From the NCBI GenBank assembly GCA_034006985.1, contig JAVERT010000009.1, positions 1 through 64,000 of the forward strand: a stretch of 64,000 nucleotides of DNA, given 5' to 3'. The position numbers were made by a program, and so were the translations under genes. Below the pieces are notes generated by a model. The model did not search any database and was not told where the DNA came from. It was given only the letters and a program-made list of their open reading frames with translations. This document shows positions 34,126 to 41,789 of this stretch, piece by piece; position 1 is the first letter of the stretch, and the number at the start of each line of letters is the position of its first letter. The stretch is from Gudongella sp034006985 (GTDB taxonomy: Bacteria > Bacillota > Clostridia > Tissierellales > Tissierellaceae).

Positions 34126-34548
34126 TTAATCACAATATTTAACTACCATAACTGTAGTCTTTGCGTGTTGAATAACCTTGTGGGACACACTACCTAAAAT
34201 TGTTCTTGAAAAAACTCCAAGTCCTCTGCTTCCCATAACGATAAGATCATAATTTCCTTCATCAGCTAAATCGATTATTTCTTCGGCTACGTCGCCTGTT
34301 TTGTAAATAGTTTCAACTGGATAAGGATAATTTTCAAATTCTTTTGCCGCGGAAACTAACAATTGCTTACTTAAGTCAATGCCATCTCTAACAGCATCAA
34401 ACTTATAGTCCATATCTAAGTACCTTATACTATCAATTACAGTTACTATGGTTATTTCTGAACCAAAAGCTTCACCTACTAGTCTCGCTTTTTTTAAGGC
34501 TTTCTTGGAGCATTCTGAACCATCAATTGGAACTAAGATCTTTTTCAA
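34126..34548 (-). CDS. Universal stress protein (UspA family)
   Basis: This is a 140-residue single UspA domain: KKILVPIDGSECSKKALKKA, then TGDVAEEIIDLA and the nucleotide-binding motif MGSRGLGVFSRTILGSVSHKV, with a final TTVMVVKYC. The start codon is TTG, preceded by GGAGGTG. Upstream on this strand is TTGATAGGGTATAAT, a likely -10 region. The gene lies divergent from the M20 hydrolase gene. It resembles the two usp genes at 35939 and 36564 more than the one at 31885. Confidence 0.92.
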   Translation of the reverse strand: MKKILVPIDGSECSKKALKKARLVGEAFGSEITIVTVIDSIRYLDMDYKFDAVRDGIDLSKQLLVSAAKEFENYPYPVETIYKTGDVAEEIIDLADEGNYDLIVMGSRGLGVFSRTILGSVSHKVIQHAKTTVMVVKYCD

Positions 34549-34692
34549 TTAGGACACCTCCATTTAAAGTATTATCTCTTGATACTATTATACCCTATCA
34601 AGACAAAATCAAAAAATAAAAATTGTATTAATATGCTATACTATGCATATTAATATTTATTTTAACTATATATTGGGATAAGGAGTGGGTTT

Positions 34693-35832
34693 ATGAAAGA
34701 GTTAATAAAGAAGTATTTAGATGAAGTAATCCTATTAAACAATGATCTTTCGGATCATCCTGAGATTGGTGGAGAAGAATTTAGATCGTCTAAAAAAATA
34801 GTAGAATTGCTGAGAAAATATGGGATAGAAGTAGAATACCCATTTTTAGAAATGCCAACAGCTTTTAGGGGGATTATTAATAAGGGAGAAAAAAATAAGG
34901 CAGCTATTTTAGTGGAATATGATGCACTTAGAGGGATTGGACATGCTTGTGGGCATTGCGCAAGTGCGGCAATAAGTGTTTTGGCAGCTCTTGTTTTAAA
35001 TGAGATAAGAGACACTATACCTGCTGAAATTCATATTATTGGAACACCAGATGAAGAGATGCGTGGTGGTAAAGTTCCAATGGTGAATGCGGGAATATTT
35101 GACGATATGGATTTTGCTATAATGATACATATGAGTAGTAGCAACGTAGTATATTCGGGATCATTGGCATTGGATGCCTATAAAATAGAATTCCATGGAA
35201 AACCAGCTCATGCAGCGAGTATTCCTTGGGAAGGAAGAAATGCTTTAAATGCGGCAAGATTATTTCTTGATTCGGTAGATATGATGCGTCAACATGTAAA
35301 AGATGATGTAAGACTCCATGGTTATATTGAAAATGGAGGAGATGCTTCTAATATAGTACCTCATTATGCGAGTATTGAAATGCTTGTAAGAGCTAAAGAT
35401 AGAGATTATTTGGATGAAGTAAGTGCTTGGGTAATGGATTGTGCGAAAGCAGCTGCTCTTGCGACTCGTACTTCTTTTACATCAACAGAAATTGGAGAAA
35501 AGTATGATGGTCTTAGAAGAAATAAGGCTGGAGAAGTACTTTTAATAGATTTATTTGAACAGGCAAATCTTCCATTAATTGATATGAGTGATAAAACAGG
35601 TGGTTCTTCTGATATAGGGAATGTGAGTCAAAGGACAGCTGCTTTTCATCCATACATAAGCATTGGAGAAGGACTTCTTGCACACACACAAGAATTTGCT
35701 CTTGCCATGAAGACTCAGAAAAACTACAAGGCAATTGAAGATGGTGGAGAAATATTAGCTAAATTCATAAGAGATGTTTATAAATCAGAGGATATTTTAG
35801 CAAAGATAAGAGCTGAGTTTAACAAAAAGTAA
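34693..35832 (+). CDS. M20-family amidohydrolase (aminoacylase/carboxypeptidase type)
   Basis: The protein is a 379-residue metallohydrolase of the M20D group that removes acyl or aminobenzoyl groups from amino acids. Motifs are LSDHPEIGGEEFRSS, AILVEYDALRGIGHACGHCAS (metal-binding Asp-His region), GTPDEEMRGGKVPMVNAG and the dimer-domain FHGKPAHAASIPWEGRNALNAA. A late metal histidine is in LLAHTQEFA. The ATG follows AAGGAG. It is a single gene between divergent and convergent usp genes, and a strong bidirectional terminator follows. The exact substrate is unknown. Confidence 0.87.
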   Translation: MKELIKKYLDEVILLNNDLSDHPEIGGEEFRSSKKIVELLRKYGIEVEYPFLEMPTAFRGIINKGEKNKAAILVEYDALRGIGHACGHCASAAISVLAALVLNEIRDTIPAEIHIIGTPDEEMRGGKVPMVNAGIFDDMDFAIMIHMSSSNVVYSGSLALDAYKIEFHGKPAHAASIPWEGRNALNAARLFLDSVDMMRQHVKDDVRLHGYIENGGDASNIVPHYASIEMLVRAKDRDYLDEVSAWVMDCAKAAALATRTSFTSTEIGEKYDGLRRNKAGEVLLIDLFEQANLPLIDMSDKTGGSSDIGNVSQRTAAFHPYISIGEGLLAHTQEFALAMKTQKNYKAIEDGGEILAKFIRDVYKSEDILAKIRAEFNKK

Positions 35833-35840
35833 TGACACCA

Positions 35841-35895
35841 AAAAAAACAGGAGCGATGCCCATATATATTATATATGCATCGCTCCTGTTTTTTT
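35841..35895. terminator. Very strong bidirectional terminator
   Basis: Perfect 19-bp arms (AAAAAAACAGGAGCGATGC and its complement) with a run of seven A/T at both outer ends separate the convergent M20 and usp genes. The loop is itself a TA-rich palindrome. Confidence 0.88.
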
Positions 35896-35938
35896 GATTT
35901 TAGGAATATTGACGAAAATTTTTATACTAATATTTGTA

Positions 35939-36352
35939 TTATTTAACTACCATAACAGTGGTGTTTGCGTGAGATACTACTTTATGTGAAACTCCTCCAA
36001 GTACAGCTCTTGCGAATACTCCAAGTCCTCTGCTTCCGATTACAATAAGATCAAAATCATTTTCTTCAGCCATGGTGATTATTTCGTTTGCAGTATCTCC
36101 TAATCTATAAGCGGTCTTATAACCATAGGGATAATCTTCTAGTACTTTTGAAGTATCAAGTAATAGTTTTTGACCTGCTCTTTCTTCTGACTCAATCAAT
36201 TCTGTTAGTAATTCAAAGTTTTCATAATGCCCAGTGTAAATAACTGTCAACAAAGTTATTTCTGCTTTGTAAAACGCTCCAAGCTCTTTTGCCTTATCTA
36301 GAGCTCTCATTGAATACTCAGAACCATCTATAGGAACTAAGATTTTTTTCAT
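35939..36352 (-). CDS. Universal stress protein (UspA family)
   Basis: This 137-residue UspA domain starts KKILVPIDGSEYSMRALDKA and carries VIGSRGLGVFARAVLGGVSHKV as its nucleotide-binding loop. A farther upstream ATG would add nine residues, but AAGGAGG lies exactly eight bases before the methionine chosen here. It is a close tandem paralogue of the next gene, sharing KELG-FYKAEITLLTVI and YPYG-K-YR-GD segments. Both genes have AATTAAGGGTATAT upstream (here at 36402-36415), probably part of the promoter. Confidence 0.93.
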   Translation of the reverse strand: MKKILVPIDGSEYSMRALDKAKELGAFYKAEITLLTVIYTGHYENFELLTELIESEERAGQKLLLDTSKVLEDYPYGYKTAYRLGDTANEIITMAEENDFDLIVIGSRGLGVFARAVLGGVSHKVVSHANTTVMVVK

Positions 36353-36401
36353 TTTTACTACCTCCTTAAACTTTACCAACTTGTTTTTTACTCATATTAA
36401 T

Positions 36402-36415
36402 ATATACCCTTAATT
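36402..36415 (-). promoter_or_regulatory. Shared usp upstream element, copy 1
   Basis: On the minus strand this reads AATTAAGGGTATAT, identical over all 14 bases to copy 2 at 37049-37062. The TATAT part is probably the -10 region. No good -35 is present in either copy. Confidence 0.5.
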
Positions 36416-36497
36416 ATGAAAAAATACCTTGAACTAAGGCTTATAAAGCAAAAAGACATTAAATAATAGTAAACTAAGTAAAAAATTATTGTAAAAC

Positions 36498-36525
36498 CCA
36501 CCCCTGCTTTTACATACAAGGGTGG
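36498..36525 (-). terminator. Probable terminator of the second tandem usp gene
   Basis: A stem of CCACCCCTG with CAAGGGTGG (one mismatch) around a ten-base loop is followed on the minus strand by GTTTTACAATAATTTTT. The T-tract is broken. Confidence 0.5.
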
Positions 36526-36563
36526 ATTAATATATTCACACAAGTATCTGCTTTACACAAAAA

Positions 36564-36977
36564 TTACTTAACTACCATAACAGTAGTATTTGCGTGAGAT
36601 ACTACCTTTTGTGAAACTCCTCCAAGAAGGGCTCTGGTGAAGACTCCAAGTCCCCTGCTTCCTAATACAATAAGGTCAAAATCATTTTCCTCAGCCATTG
36701 TGATTATTTCGTTTGGGATATCCCCCATTCTATATGTCGACTTAAAACCATACGGATAGCCTGCTAGGATATCAGTAGCTTTGTGTAGTAGTTCTTGACC
36801 AGCTTCAATGCTTGAGTTAATCATATCCTGCTTAAAGTCAATGCTCATAAATCTGCCACTGTCAATAACTGTAAGTAATGTTATTTCTGCTTTGTAGAAT
36901 TCTCCAAGCTCTTTTGCTTTTTCTAAAGCTCGCATTGAGTATTCAGATCCGTCAATAGGTACCAAGATTTTTTTCAT
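36564..36977 (-). CDS. Universal stress protein (UspA family), tandem paralogue
   Basis: This is a 137-residue UspA domain starting KKILVPIDGSEYSMRALEKA, with VLGSRGLGVFTRALLGGVSQKV as the nucleotide-binding loop and HANTTVMVVK at the end, the same end as the neighbouring copy. AAGGAGG is eight bases before the ATG. Of the four Usp proteins in this 5-kb stretch, this and the previous gene are the closest pair. It has its own hairpin downstream and a copy of the shared AAGGGTATAT element upstream, so the copies are probably expressed separately. Confidence 0.93.
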   Translation of the reverse strand: MKKILVPIDGSEYSMRALEKAKELGEFYKAEITLLTVIDSGRFMSIDFKQDMINSSIEAGQELLHKATDILAGYPYGFKSTYRMGDIPNEIITMAEENDFDLIVLGSRGLGVFTRALLGGVSQKVVSHANTTVMVVK

Positions 36978-37048
36978 ATTTCTCTACCTCCTTATTAACT
37001 ACTCTCCGATTAGCGTACTTTTCAAAATGCTTCTTATTCTTACTGAAC

Positions 37049-37062
37049 ATATACCCTTAATT
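37049..37062 (-). promoter_or_regulatory. Shared usp upstream element, copy 2
   Basis: On the minus strand this reads AATTAAGGGTATAT, the same 14 bases as copy 1, 72 bases before the usp start. Related AGGGTATA strings occur before the usp gene at 34548 and the response regulator at 55467. Confidence 0.5.
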
Positions 37063-37224
37063 TAGTTGGATTATCTCAAATAGACAATTTTTTAAACTTA
37101 TTTGTTGTAATATTAAGATATAAGTTATGGAATGGTTTTTAATTTTTTTAAAAGGGTATTTAAATTATATATTGTTTGATTATCTATATAAAATTCATAT
37201 GACGAATTGTGAGGGAGGAATCAA

Positions 37225-38505
37225 GTGAATAGTATTTTATTAAAAAATGCAAATATAGTACATGCAGATGGGGAGATTGTTAAAGCTCAAGATATACTTA
37301 TTGAAGAAGGAAGAATAAAAGAAATAGGGAAGCTAAATACTGGAACTTCTAAAACTATTGATTTATCAAATAGATATATTAGTCCAAGCTTTGTAAATTT
37401 GCATACTCACTCGGCTATGAATATATTTAAAGGATTTGCAGAGGATGTAAATATAGACGAATGGTTTAATAAAAGAATTTGGCCATATGAAGCTAGACTT
37501 AAAGAGTTAGATGTTTATCACGGTTCAAAACTTGCAATAGCGGAGATGCAAAATGCAGGTGTTAGCGCATTTGCTGACCATTATTTATATCCAGAAGCAA
37601 TTATAAAAGTTGCTATAGAAATGAATATGGACCTGGATATAGCACCAACTCTTTTTTCCGGTGAAGAATTTCAAAAAGGTTTGGATGAAACAATTGAACT
37701 TTACAATAAGTATAAGTACCAAGACGGTATAATTATAAGCTTAGGCCCGCATTCGACATATACTGTAAATAAAAAAGATTTAGAGTCACTTGTACCAACA
37801 AGGGATAAGTATAGTTTTAAAACACATATACATGTTTCTGAAACAAAAGAACAGGTACAAGAATCTAAATCATTATATGGCAAAACACCAATTGCAATTT
37901 TAAAAGAAACTGAAATATTAAGGGGCAGGACTATTATTGGGCATGGTCTTTACGTTGAAGAGGATGATCTGATTTATTTAAATGGCAATGTAATTTTTGC
38001 ACTTAGCCCAAAGACTTATTTTAAACTAAATATGGGCTTTGGGAATATCTTGTTTTTTAAAGATAGACTTAATATAGGCATAGGTACAGATGGAGCGGCC
38101 AGCAGTAATACTCTTAATCCTCTAGAACAAGCTAGATTATTAGGACTTATGGGTAAGTATATACTAAAAGATGGGGAGAAATTCAATATAAAAGAGATAT
38201 GGAAGTACTTGATGAATGGGCATAAATTCTTAGAATTTAACTCAGGAGAAATTAAAGAAGGTTTTTCTGCAGATTTAATTGTTTGGAACTTAGATAAGCC
38301 TAATACATTGCCAAATACAGATCCACTGGCATCAATAATATACAGTGCTTCAAATGAAAATATTGAGTCGGTTATGATTAGGGGTAATTTTGTAAAACAG
38401 GATAATTTGCTAGTTAATAATATAGAAGAGAGTGCTGTTTATTGTAAAAATCTTATAGATAATCTTATAGAGTTGGGAGGGGAAGAGAAGAGTCGCAAAT
38501 TTTAG
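37225..38505 (+). CDS. Amidohydrolase, adenosine/S-adenosylhomocysteine deaminase type
   Basis: The 426-residue TIM-barrel metal hydrolase is of the MtaD/chlorohydrolase type, which deaminates purine nucleosides or related bases. Metal ligands are in SFVNLHTHSAMN, LGPHSTYTVN, THIHVSETKEQV, IGHGLYVEEDD and the aspartate in IGTDGAASSN. The short N- and C-terminal beta parts form the usual second domain (LIVWNLD near the end). The start is GTG after GAGGGAGG. It heads the nucleoside uptake and salvage genes, which supports a nucleoside deaminase role (adenosine to inosine or similar); guanine or atrazine-type substrates are less likely. Confidence 0.85.
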   Translation: MNSILLKNANIVHADGEIVKAQDILIEEGRIKEIGKLNTGTSKTIDLSNRYISPSFVNLHTHSAMNIFKGFAEDVNIDEWFNKRIWPYEARLKELDVYHGSKLAIAEMQNAGVSAFADHYLYPEAIIKVAIEMNMDLDIAPTLFSGEEFQKGLDETIELYNKYKYQDGIIISLGPHSTYTVNKKDLESLVPTRDKYSFKTHIHVSETKEQVQESKSLYGKTPIAILKETEILRGRTIIGHGLYVEEDDLIYLNGNVIFALSPKTYFKLNMGFGNILFFKDRLNIGIGTDGAASSNTLNPLEQARLLGLMGKYILKDGEKFNIKEIWKYLMNGHKFLEFNSGEIKEGFSADLIVWNLDKPNTLPNTDPLASIIYSASNENIESVMIRGNFVKQDNLLVNNIEESAVYCKNLIDNLIELGGEEKSRKF

Positions 38506-38536
38506 TTAAAAATAGAACAATAAAAGGAGAGATTAT

Positions 38537-39238
38537 ATGACAACGCCACATATCAGTGCAAAAAAAGGTGAAATAGCTGAAACAATTTTATTACCAGGAG
38601 ATCCATTAAGAGCAAAATTTATAGCAGAAAACTTTTTAGAAAATCCAGTGCAATTTAATGCTGTAAGAAATATGTTTGGATATACAGGGACATATAAGGG
38701 GAAAAAAGTATCTGTCATGGGTACAGGAATGGGAGTGCCTTCAATTGGGATTTATTCTTACGAATTGATTCACTTCTTTGGAGTTAAAAACCTTATAAGG
38801 GTAGGATCTTGCGGAGCCTTTCAAAAGGATTTAAAGCTTTACGATATAATTTTTGGAATGGGTGCAAGTACAAACTCAAATTATGCAAACCAATACAATT
38901 TACCAGGGACATATTCTGCTACTGCTTCTTGGGAATTGTTGTATAAAGCAGTGAAAGCAGCAGAAGATAAAGGTATAAGTCCACATGTTGGAAATATCTT
39001 AACAAGTGACACATTCTATTCAGCTGACGCTAGTGACACTAAAAAGTGGACAGATATGAATGTATTAGCAGCAGAAATGGAAAGTTATGCACTTTATTGT
39101 AACGCTGCTTATGCGGGAGTTAATGCACTTACAATTCTTACAGTAAGTGATTCTATTGTAAATAAAGAAGAGACAACAGCTGAAGAAAGAGAAAAGAGCT
39201 TTACAGCTATGATGGAAATAGCCTTGGAACTAGCTTAA
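38537..39238 (+). CDS. deoD: Purine-nucleoside phosphorylase, DeoD type
   Basis: This enzyme splits purine nucleosides with phosphate into base and (deoxy)ribose-1-phosphate. It has the DeoD start TPHISAKKGEIAETILLPGDPLRAKFIAE, then MGTGMGVPSIGIYSYEL, RVGSCGAFQ, the substrate-binding AAEMESYALY and the catalytic aspartate in LTVSDSIV. The length of 233 residues is standard for the hexameric type. AAAGGAG precedes the ATG. Its stop overlaps the next start by one base, so it is tightly coupled to the ADP-ribosylglycohydrolase-family gene. Confidence 0.96.
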   Translation: MTTPHISAKKGEIAETILLPGDPLRAKFIAENFLENPVQFNAVRNMFGYTGTYKGKKVSVMGTGMGVPSIGIYSYELIHFFGVKNLIRVGSCGAFQKDLKLYDIIFGMGASTNSNYANQYNLPGTYSATASWELLYKAVKAAEDKGISPHVGNILTSDTFYSADASDTKKWTDMNVLAAEMESYALYCNAAYAGVNALTILTVSDSIVNKEETTAEEREKSFTAMMEIALELA

Positions 39239-40638
39239 TGAAGGCCTGGGAGAGAGCAAGTAATTTATACAAAAATGCAAAACCACGAATATTAGAAGAA
39301 GAAGATCAAACCTGGGAGATATTAAAAGAAGTTTCAAAATTCTATGATCAATTAATTGGACTAGATTGGAAAAGTAATGTTCCTGGATCGGGTGCACCTG
39401 AAATGATTATGGTTGCCGCGGTACAAGCAATGGAGAATAGAGGATACAAAGTTTCTGGGAGCCAATCGCTTTTAGATGAAGGAATAAGTGCCTATGAAGG
39501 AAAAGACTTTGTCAAACTTCATCAAATATCTGCTAGTCTAAGAAAAAAGCTTTTAGAAGCGACTAAAGATGAAGCATCTCCGTATTGGGATTATAAAATT
39601 TATAATAGTTTTGAAGAATATGAAAAAAATGTAGATTTTGAGAAAGAAACTATAATAGATGTAAATTCAAAAAGTTTTAAAGAAAAGATTTATGCAGCAT
39701 GGTTGTCTCAACTTGTTGGTGCTGCCATGGGTACGCAAATAGAGGGTTACACCAGAATAAATTTAAAAGAGGCATTTGGGGAAGTTAATAAATATTTAAG
39801 AGAGCCAAATACCTATAATGACGATATAACCTTTGAACTTGCTTTTTTAGAAGCCTTTATAGAAAAAGGCTATTTGGTTGATTCTACCGATATTGCACTA
39901 AAATGGGTGGGGCTTGTCCCCACTGGATGGTCGGCAGAAGAATTTGCACTTAGAAATATAAAAATGGGAATATTTCCGCCAAAGAGTGGAAGTTGGAACA
40001 ATCCATTTAATGAGTGGATAGGTGCACAAATGCGAGGAGCAATATGTGGAATGCTAGCACCTGGAAATCCTAGGATGGCTGCGAGGCTAGCTTGGGTGGA
40101 TGCTGAGGTTTCACATGCAGGGAATGGAATACTTGGAGAAGTATTTAATGCTCTTATGGTTTCAATGGCATTTGAAAATGGAGATATCAAAGATATTCTC
40201 TATAAGTCGATAGAGCTTATTCCAAAGGATACCGAGTATAGAACTGTAATCGATTTTGCAATCTTGAGTTGTATAAATCATGACAATTGGGAAGAAGCCT
40301 TAGAAAAGTGTGAAGAAAAGTATATTAAATACAATTGGATCCATGCATATCCAAATGCTTGTGCAGAAGTTATAGCACTTTATTTTGGAGAGGGTAATTT
40401 TGAAAAGACTATGCAGATAATATCTAGAGCTGGTATTGATGTAGACTGTAATGCAGCCCAGATTTTAAGTATTATTGGAATCCAAAAAGGGATCGATAGT
40501 ATACCGGATAGATTAATACACAAAAATTTTGAAAAGATAATCACCTATATGCGCGACTATAAAGAGATGACATTAGAAGAACTTGTAGAAAAAACTGTAG
40601 AAGCTGTTAAAAAAGCAGCTAAAAAAAAGGAGGACTAA
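39238..40638 (+). CDS. ADP-ribosylglycohydrolase-family protein in the nucleoside operon
   Basis: Residues ~155-445 carry the ADP-ribosylglycohydrolase fold: a first LSQLVGAAMGTQIEGY segment, metal-binding aspartates in YNDDITFELAFLEA, AWVDAEVSHAGNGILGEVFNALMVSMA and the closing AGIDVDCNAAQIL, equivalent to the family's GDTDTNAA. About 150 N-terminal residues (KAWERASNLYKNA onward) are extra and not recognised. The enzyme would remove an ADP-ribose-like or N-glycosidic group. Its one-base overlap with deoD and its position before a nucleoside importer suggest hydrolysis of an N-riboside such as NAD-derived or modified nucleosides rather than protein de-ADP-ribosylation; this is inference. Confidence 0.85.
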   Translation: MKAWERASNLYKNAKPRILEEEDQTWEILKEVSKFYDQLIGLDWKSNVPGSGAPEMIMVAAVQAMENRGYKVSGSQSLLDEGISAYEGKDFVKLHQISASLRKKLLEATKDEASPYWDYKIYNSFEEYEKNVDFEKETIIDVNSKSFKEKIYAAWLSQLVGAAMGTQIEGYTRINLKEAFGEVNKYLREPNTYNDDITFELAFLEAFIEKGYLVDSTDIALKWVGLVPTGWSAEEFALRNIKMGIFPPKSGSWNNPFNEWIGAQMRGAICGMLAPGNPRMAARLAWVDAEVSHAGNGILGEVFNALMVSMAFENGDIKDILYKSIELIPKDTEYRTVIDFAILSCINHDNWEEALEKCEEKYIKYNWIHAYPNACAEVIALYFGEGNFEKTMQIISRAGIDVDCNAAQILSIIGIQKGIDSIPDRLIHKNFEKIITYMRDYKEMTLEELVEKTVEAVKKAAKKKED

Positions 40639-40639
40639 A

Positions 40640-41728
40640 ATGAAAAAAATACTAGCATTAATTATAGCACTGACAATGGCCTTGAGCCTAGCTGCATGTG
40701 GAGCAGATACACCAGCTACGCCAGCAGAACCTTCTGCAGATGAACCATTAAGAGTAGCTTTATTACTAAATGGGACATTAGGAGATAAATCCTTCTTTGA
40801 TTCGGCTGACAGAGGTTTACAAATGGCTAAGGAAGAGTATGGAGACAAACTGGAATACACAACTGTTGAAATGACTACAGATGAAACTAAATGGTTGCCA
40901 ACATTATATGATTATGCCGACAATCCAGATTGGGATATTATAATAGTTGGAACATGGCAAATGGCAGAACCTTTGACAGAAGTGGCACCAAAGTACCCTG
41001 ATAAAAAATTCTTTATATTTGACCAAGATTTAGATTTTTCAACAGGTGAATTAGACAATGTATATTCAATTATGTATAAGCAAAATGAAGGTTCGTTTTT
41101 AGCGGGTGCTGTTGCCGCTAGACTTAGTGAAACTAAGATAATTGGATTTTTAGGGGGATCAGAGAATCCTATTATAAATGACTTTTTAATTGGATATATT
41201 GAAGGAGCGAAATATGTAGAACCAGATATAAAAGTTGTCATATCCTATGTAGGAAACTTCTTTGATACACCAAAGGGTAAGGATTTAGCCCTATCTCAGT
41301 ACAATCAAAATGGTGTTGATGTAGGATTCAATGTTGCTGGATTAGCCGGCCTTGGGCAAATTGATGCTGCACGTGAAGTTGAAAAATTTGCAATAGGCGT
41401 TGATTCTGACCAAGCTTTAATATTTGGAGAACCAACTGCTAACTTTATTCCAACATCTATGTTAAAAAATGTAGATTTATCAATTTTAAGAGCAATAGGA
41501 CTTCATATGGATGGAGAATTAGCATATGGAACTGTTGAGACACTTGGTATCGCTGAAAATGGAGTAGCGCTTGCAGATAATGAATATTACCAAAAGCTTG
41601 TGCCAGAGGAAGTAAGAAGCGAAGTAGAAGAATTAGGACAAATGATTTTAGATGGAGAAATTGATGTTGATACTTCATTTGGAAAGTCCAATGAAGAAAT
41701 ACAAACGATTAAGGATTCAGTAAAATAA
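40640..41728 (+). CDS. BMP-family nucleoside-binding lipoprotein
   Basis: A lipoprotein signal peptide (LALIIALTMALSLAAC) is followed by a BMP/PnrA-type periplasmic-binding domain: VALLLNGTLGDKSFFDSADRGLQMAKEEYG, later YKQNEGSFLAGAVAARLSETKIIGFLGG and the ligand aspartate in AIGVDSDQALIF. Such proteins catch purine and other nucleosides for an ABC importer whose ATPase and two permeases follow. The ATG is after GGAGG. The fold is standard for ~360 residues. Confidence 0.9.
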   Translation: MKKILALIIALTMALSLAACGADTPATPAEPSADEPLRVALLLNGTLGDKSFFDSADRGLQMAKEEYGDKLEYTTVEMTTDETKWLPTLYDYADNPDWDIIIVGTWQMAEPLTEVAPKYPDKKFFIFDQDLDFSTGELDNVYSIMYKQNEGSFLAGAVAARLSETKIIGFLGGSENPIINDFLIGYIEGAKYVEPDIKVVISYVGNFFDTPKGKDLALSQYNQNGVDVGFNVAGLAGLGQIDAAREVEKFAIGVDSDQALIFGEPTANFIPTSMLKNVDLSILRAIGLHMDGELAYGTVETLGIAENGVALADNEYYQKLVPEEVRSEVEELGQMILDGEIDVDTSFGKSNEEIQTIKDSVK

Positions 41729-41734
41729 AGTATA

Positions 41735-41765
41735 AATAGTGGAATAGCATTGCTATTCCACTATT
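41735..41765 (+). terminator. Hairpin between the binding-protein and ATPase genes
   Basis: AATAGTGGAATAGCA and TGCTATTCCACTATT are perfect complements of 15 bases with a nominal one-base spacer, so the fold opens a small loop. No long T-tract follows. It is more likely an attenuating or 3'-end-protecting hairpin that raises binding-protein mRNA over ATPase mRNA than a full terminator. Confidence 0.55.
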
Positions 41766-41789
41766 TAATATTACAAGGTGGTGATTAAT

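Noticed and set aside
36402..37062. SigB-type promoters (GTTTAA/GGGTAT) before the usp genes
   Set aside because: GGGTAT fits the -10, but no GTTT-like -35 lies 12-14 bases upstream in any of the copies.
41735..41765. Full rho-independent terminator between the binding-protein and ATPase genes
   Set aside because: The stem is strong but no T-run follows, and the downstream importer genes need transcription from the same operon.
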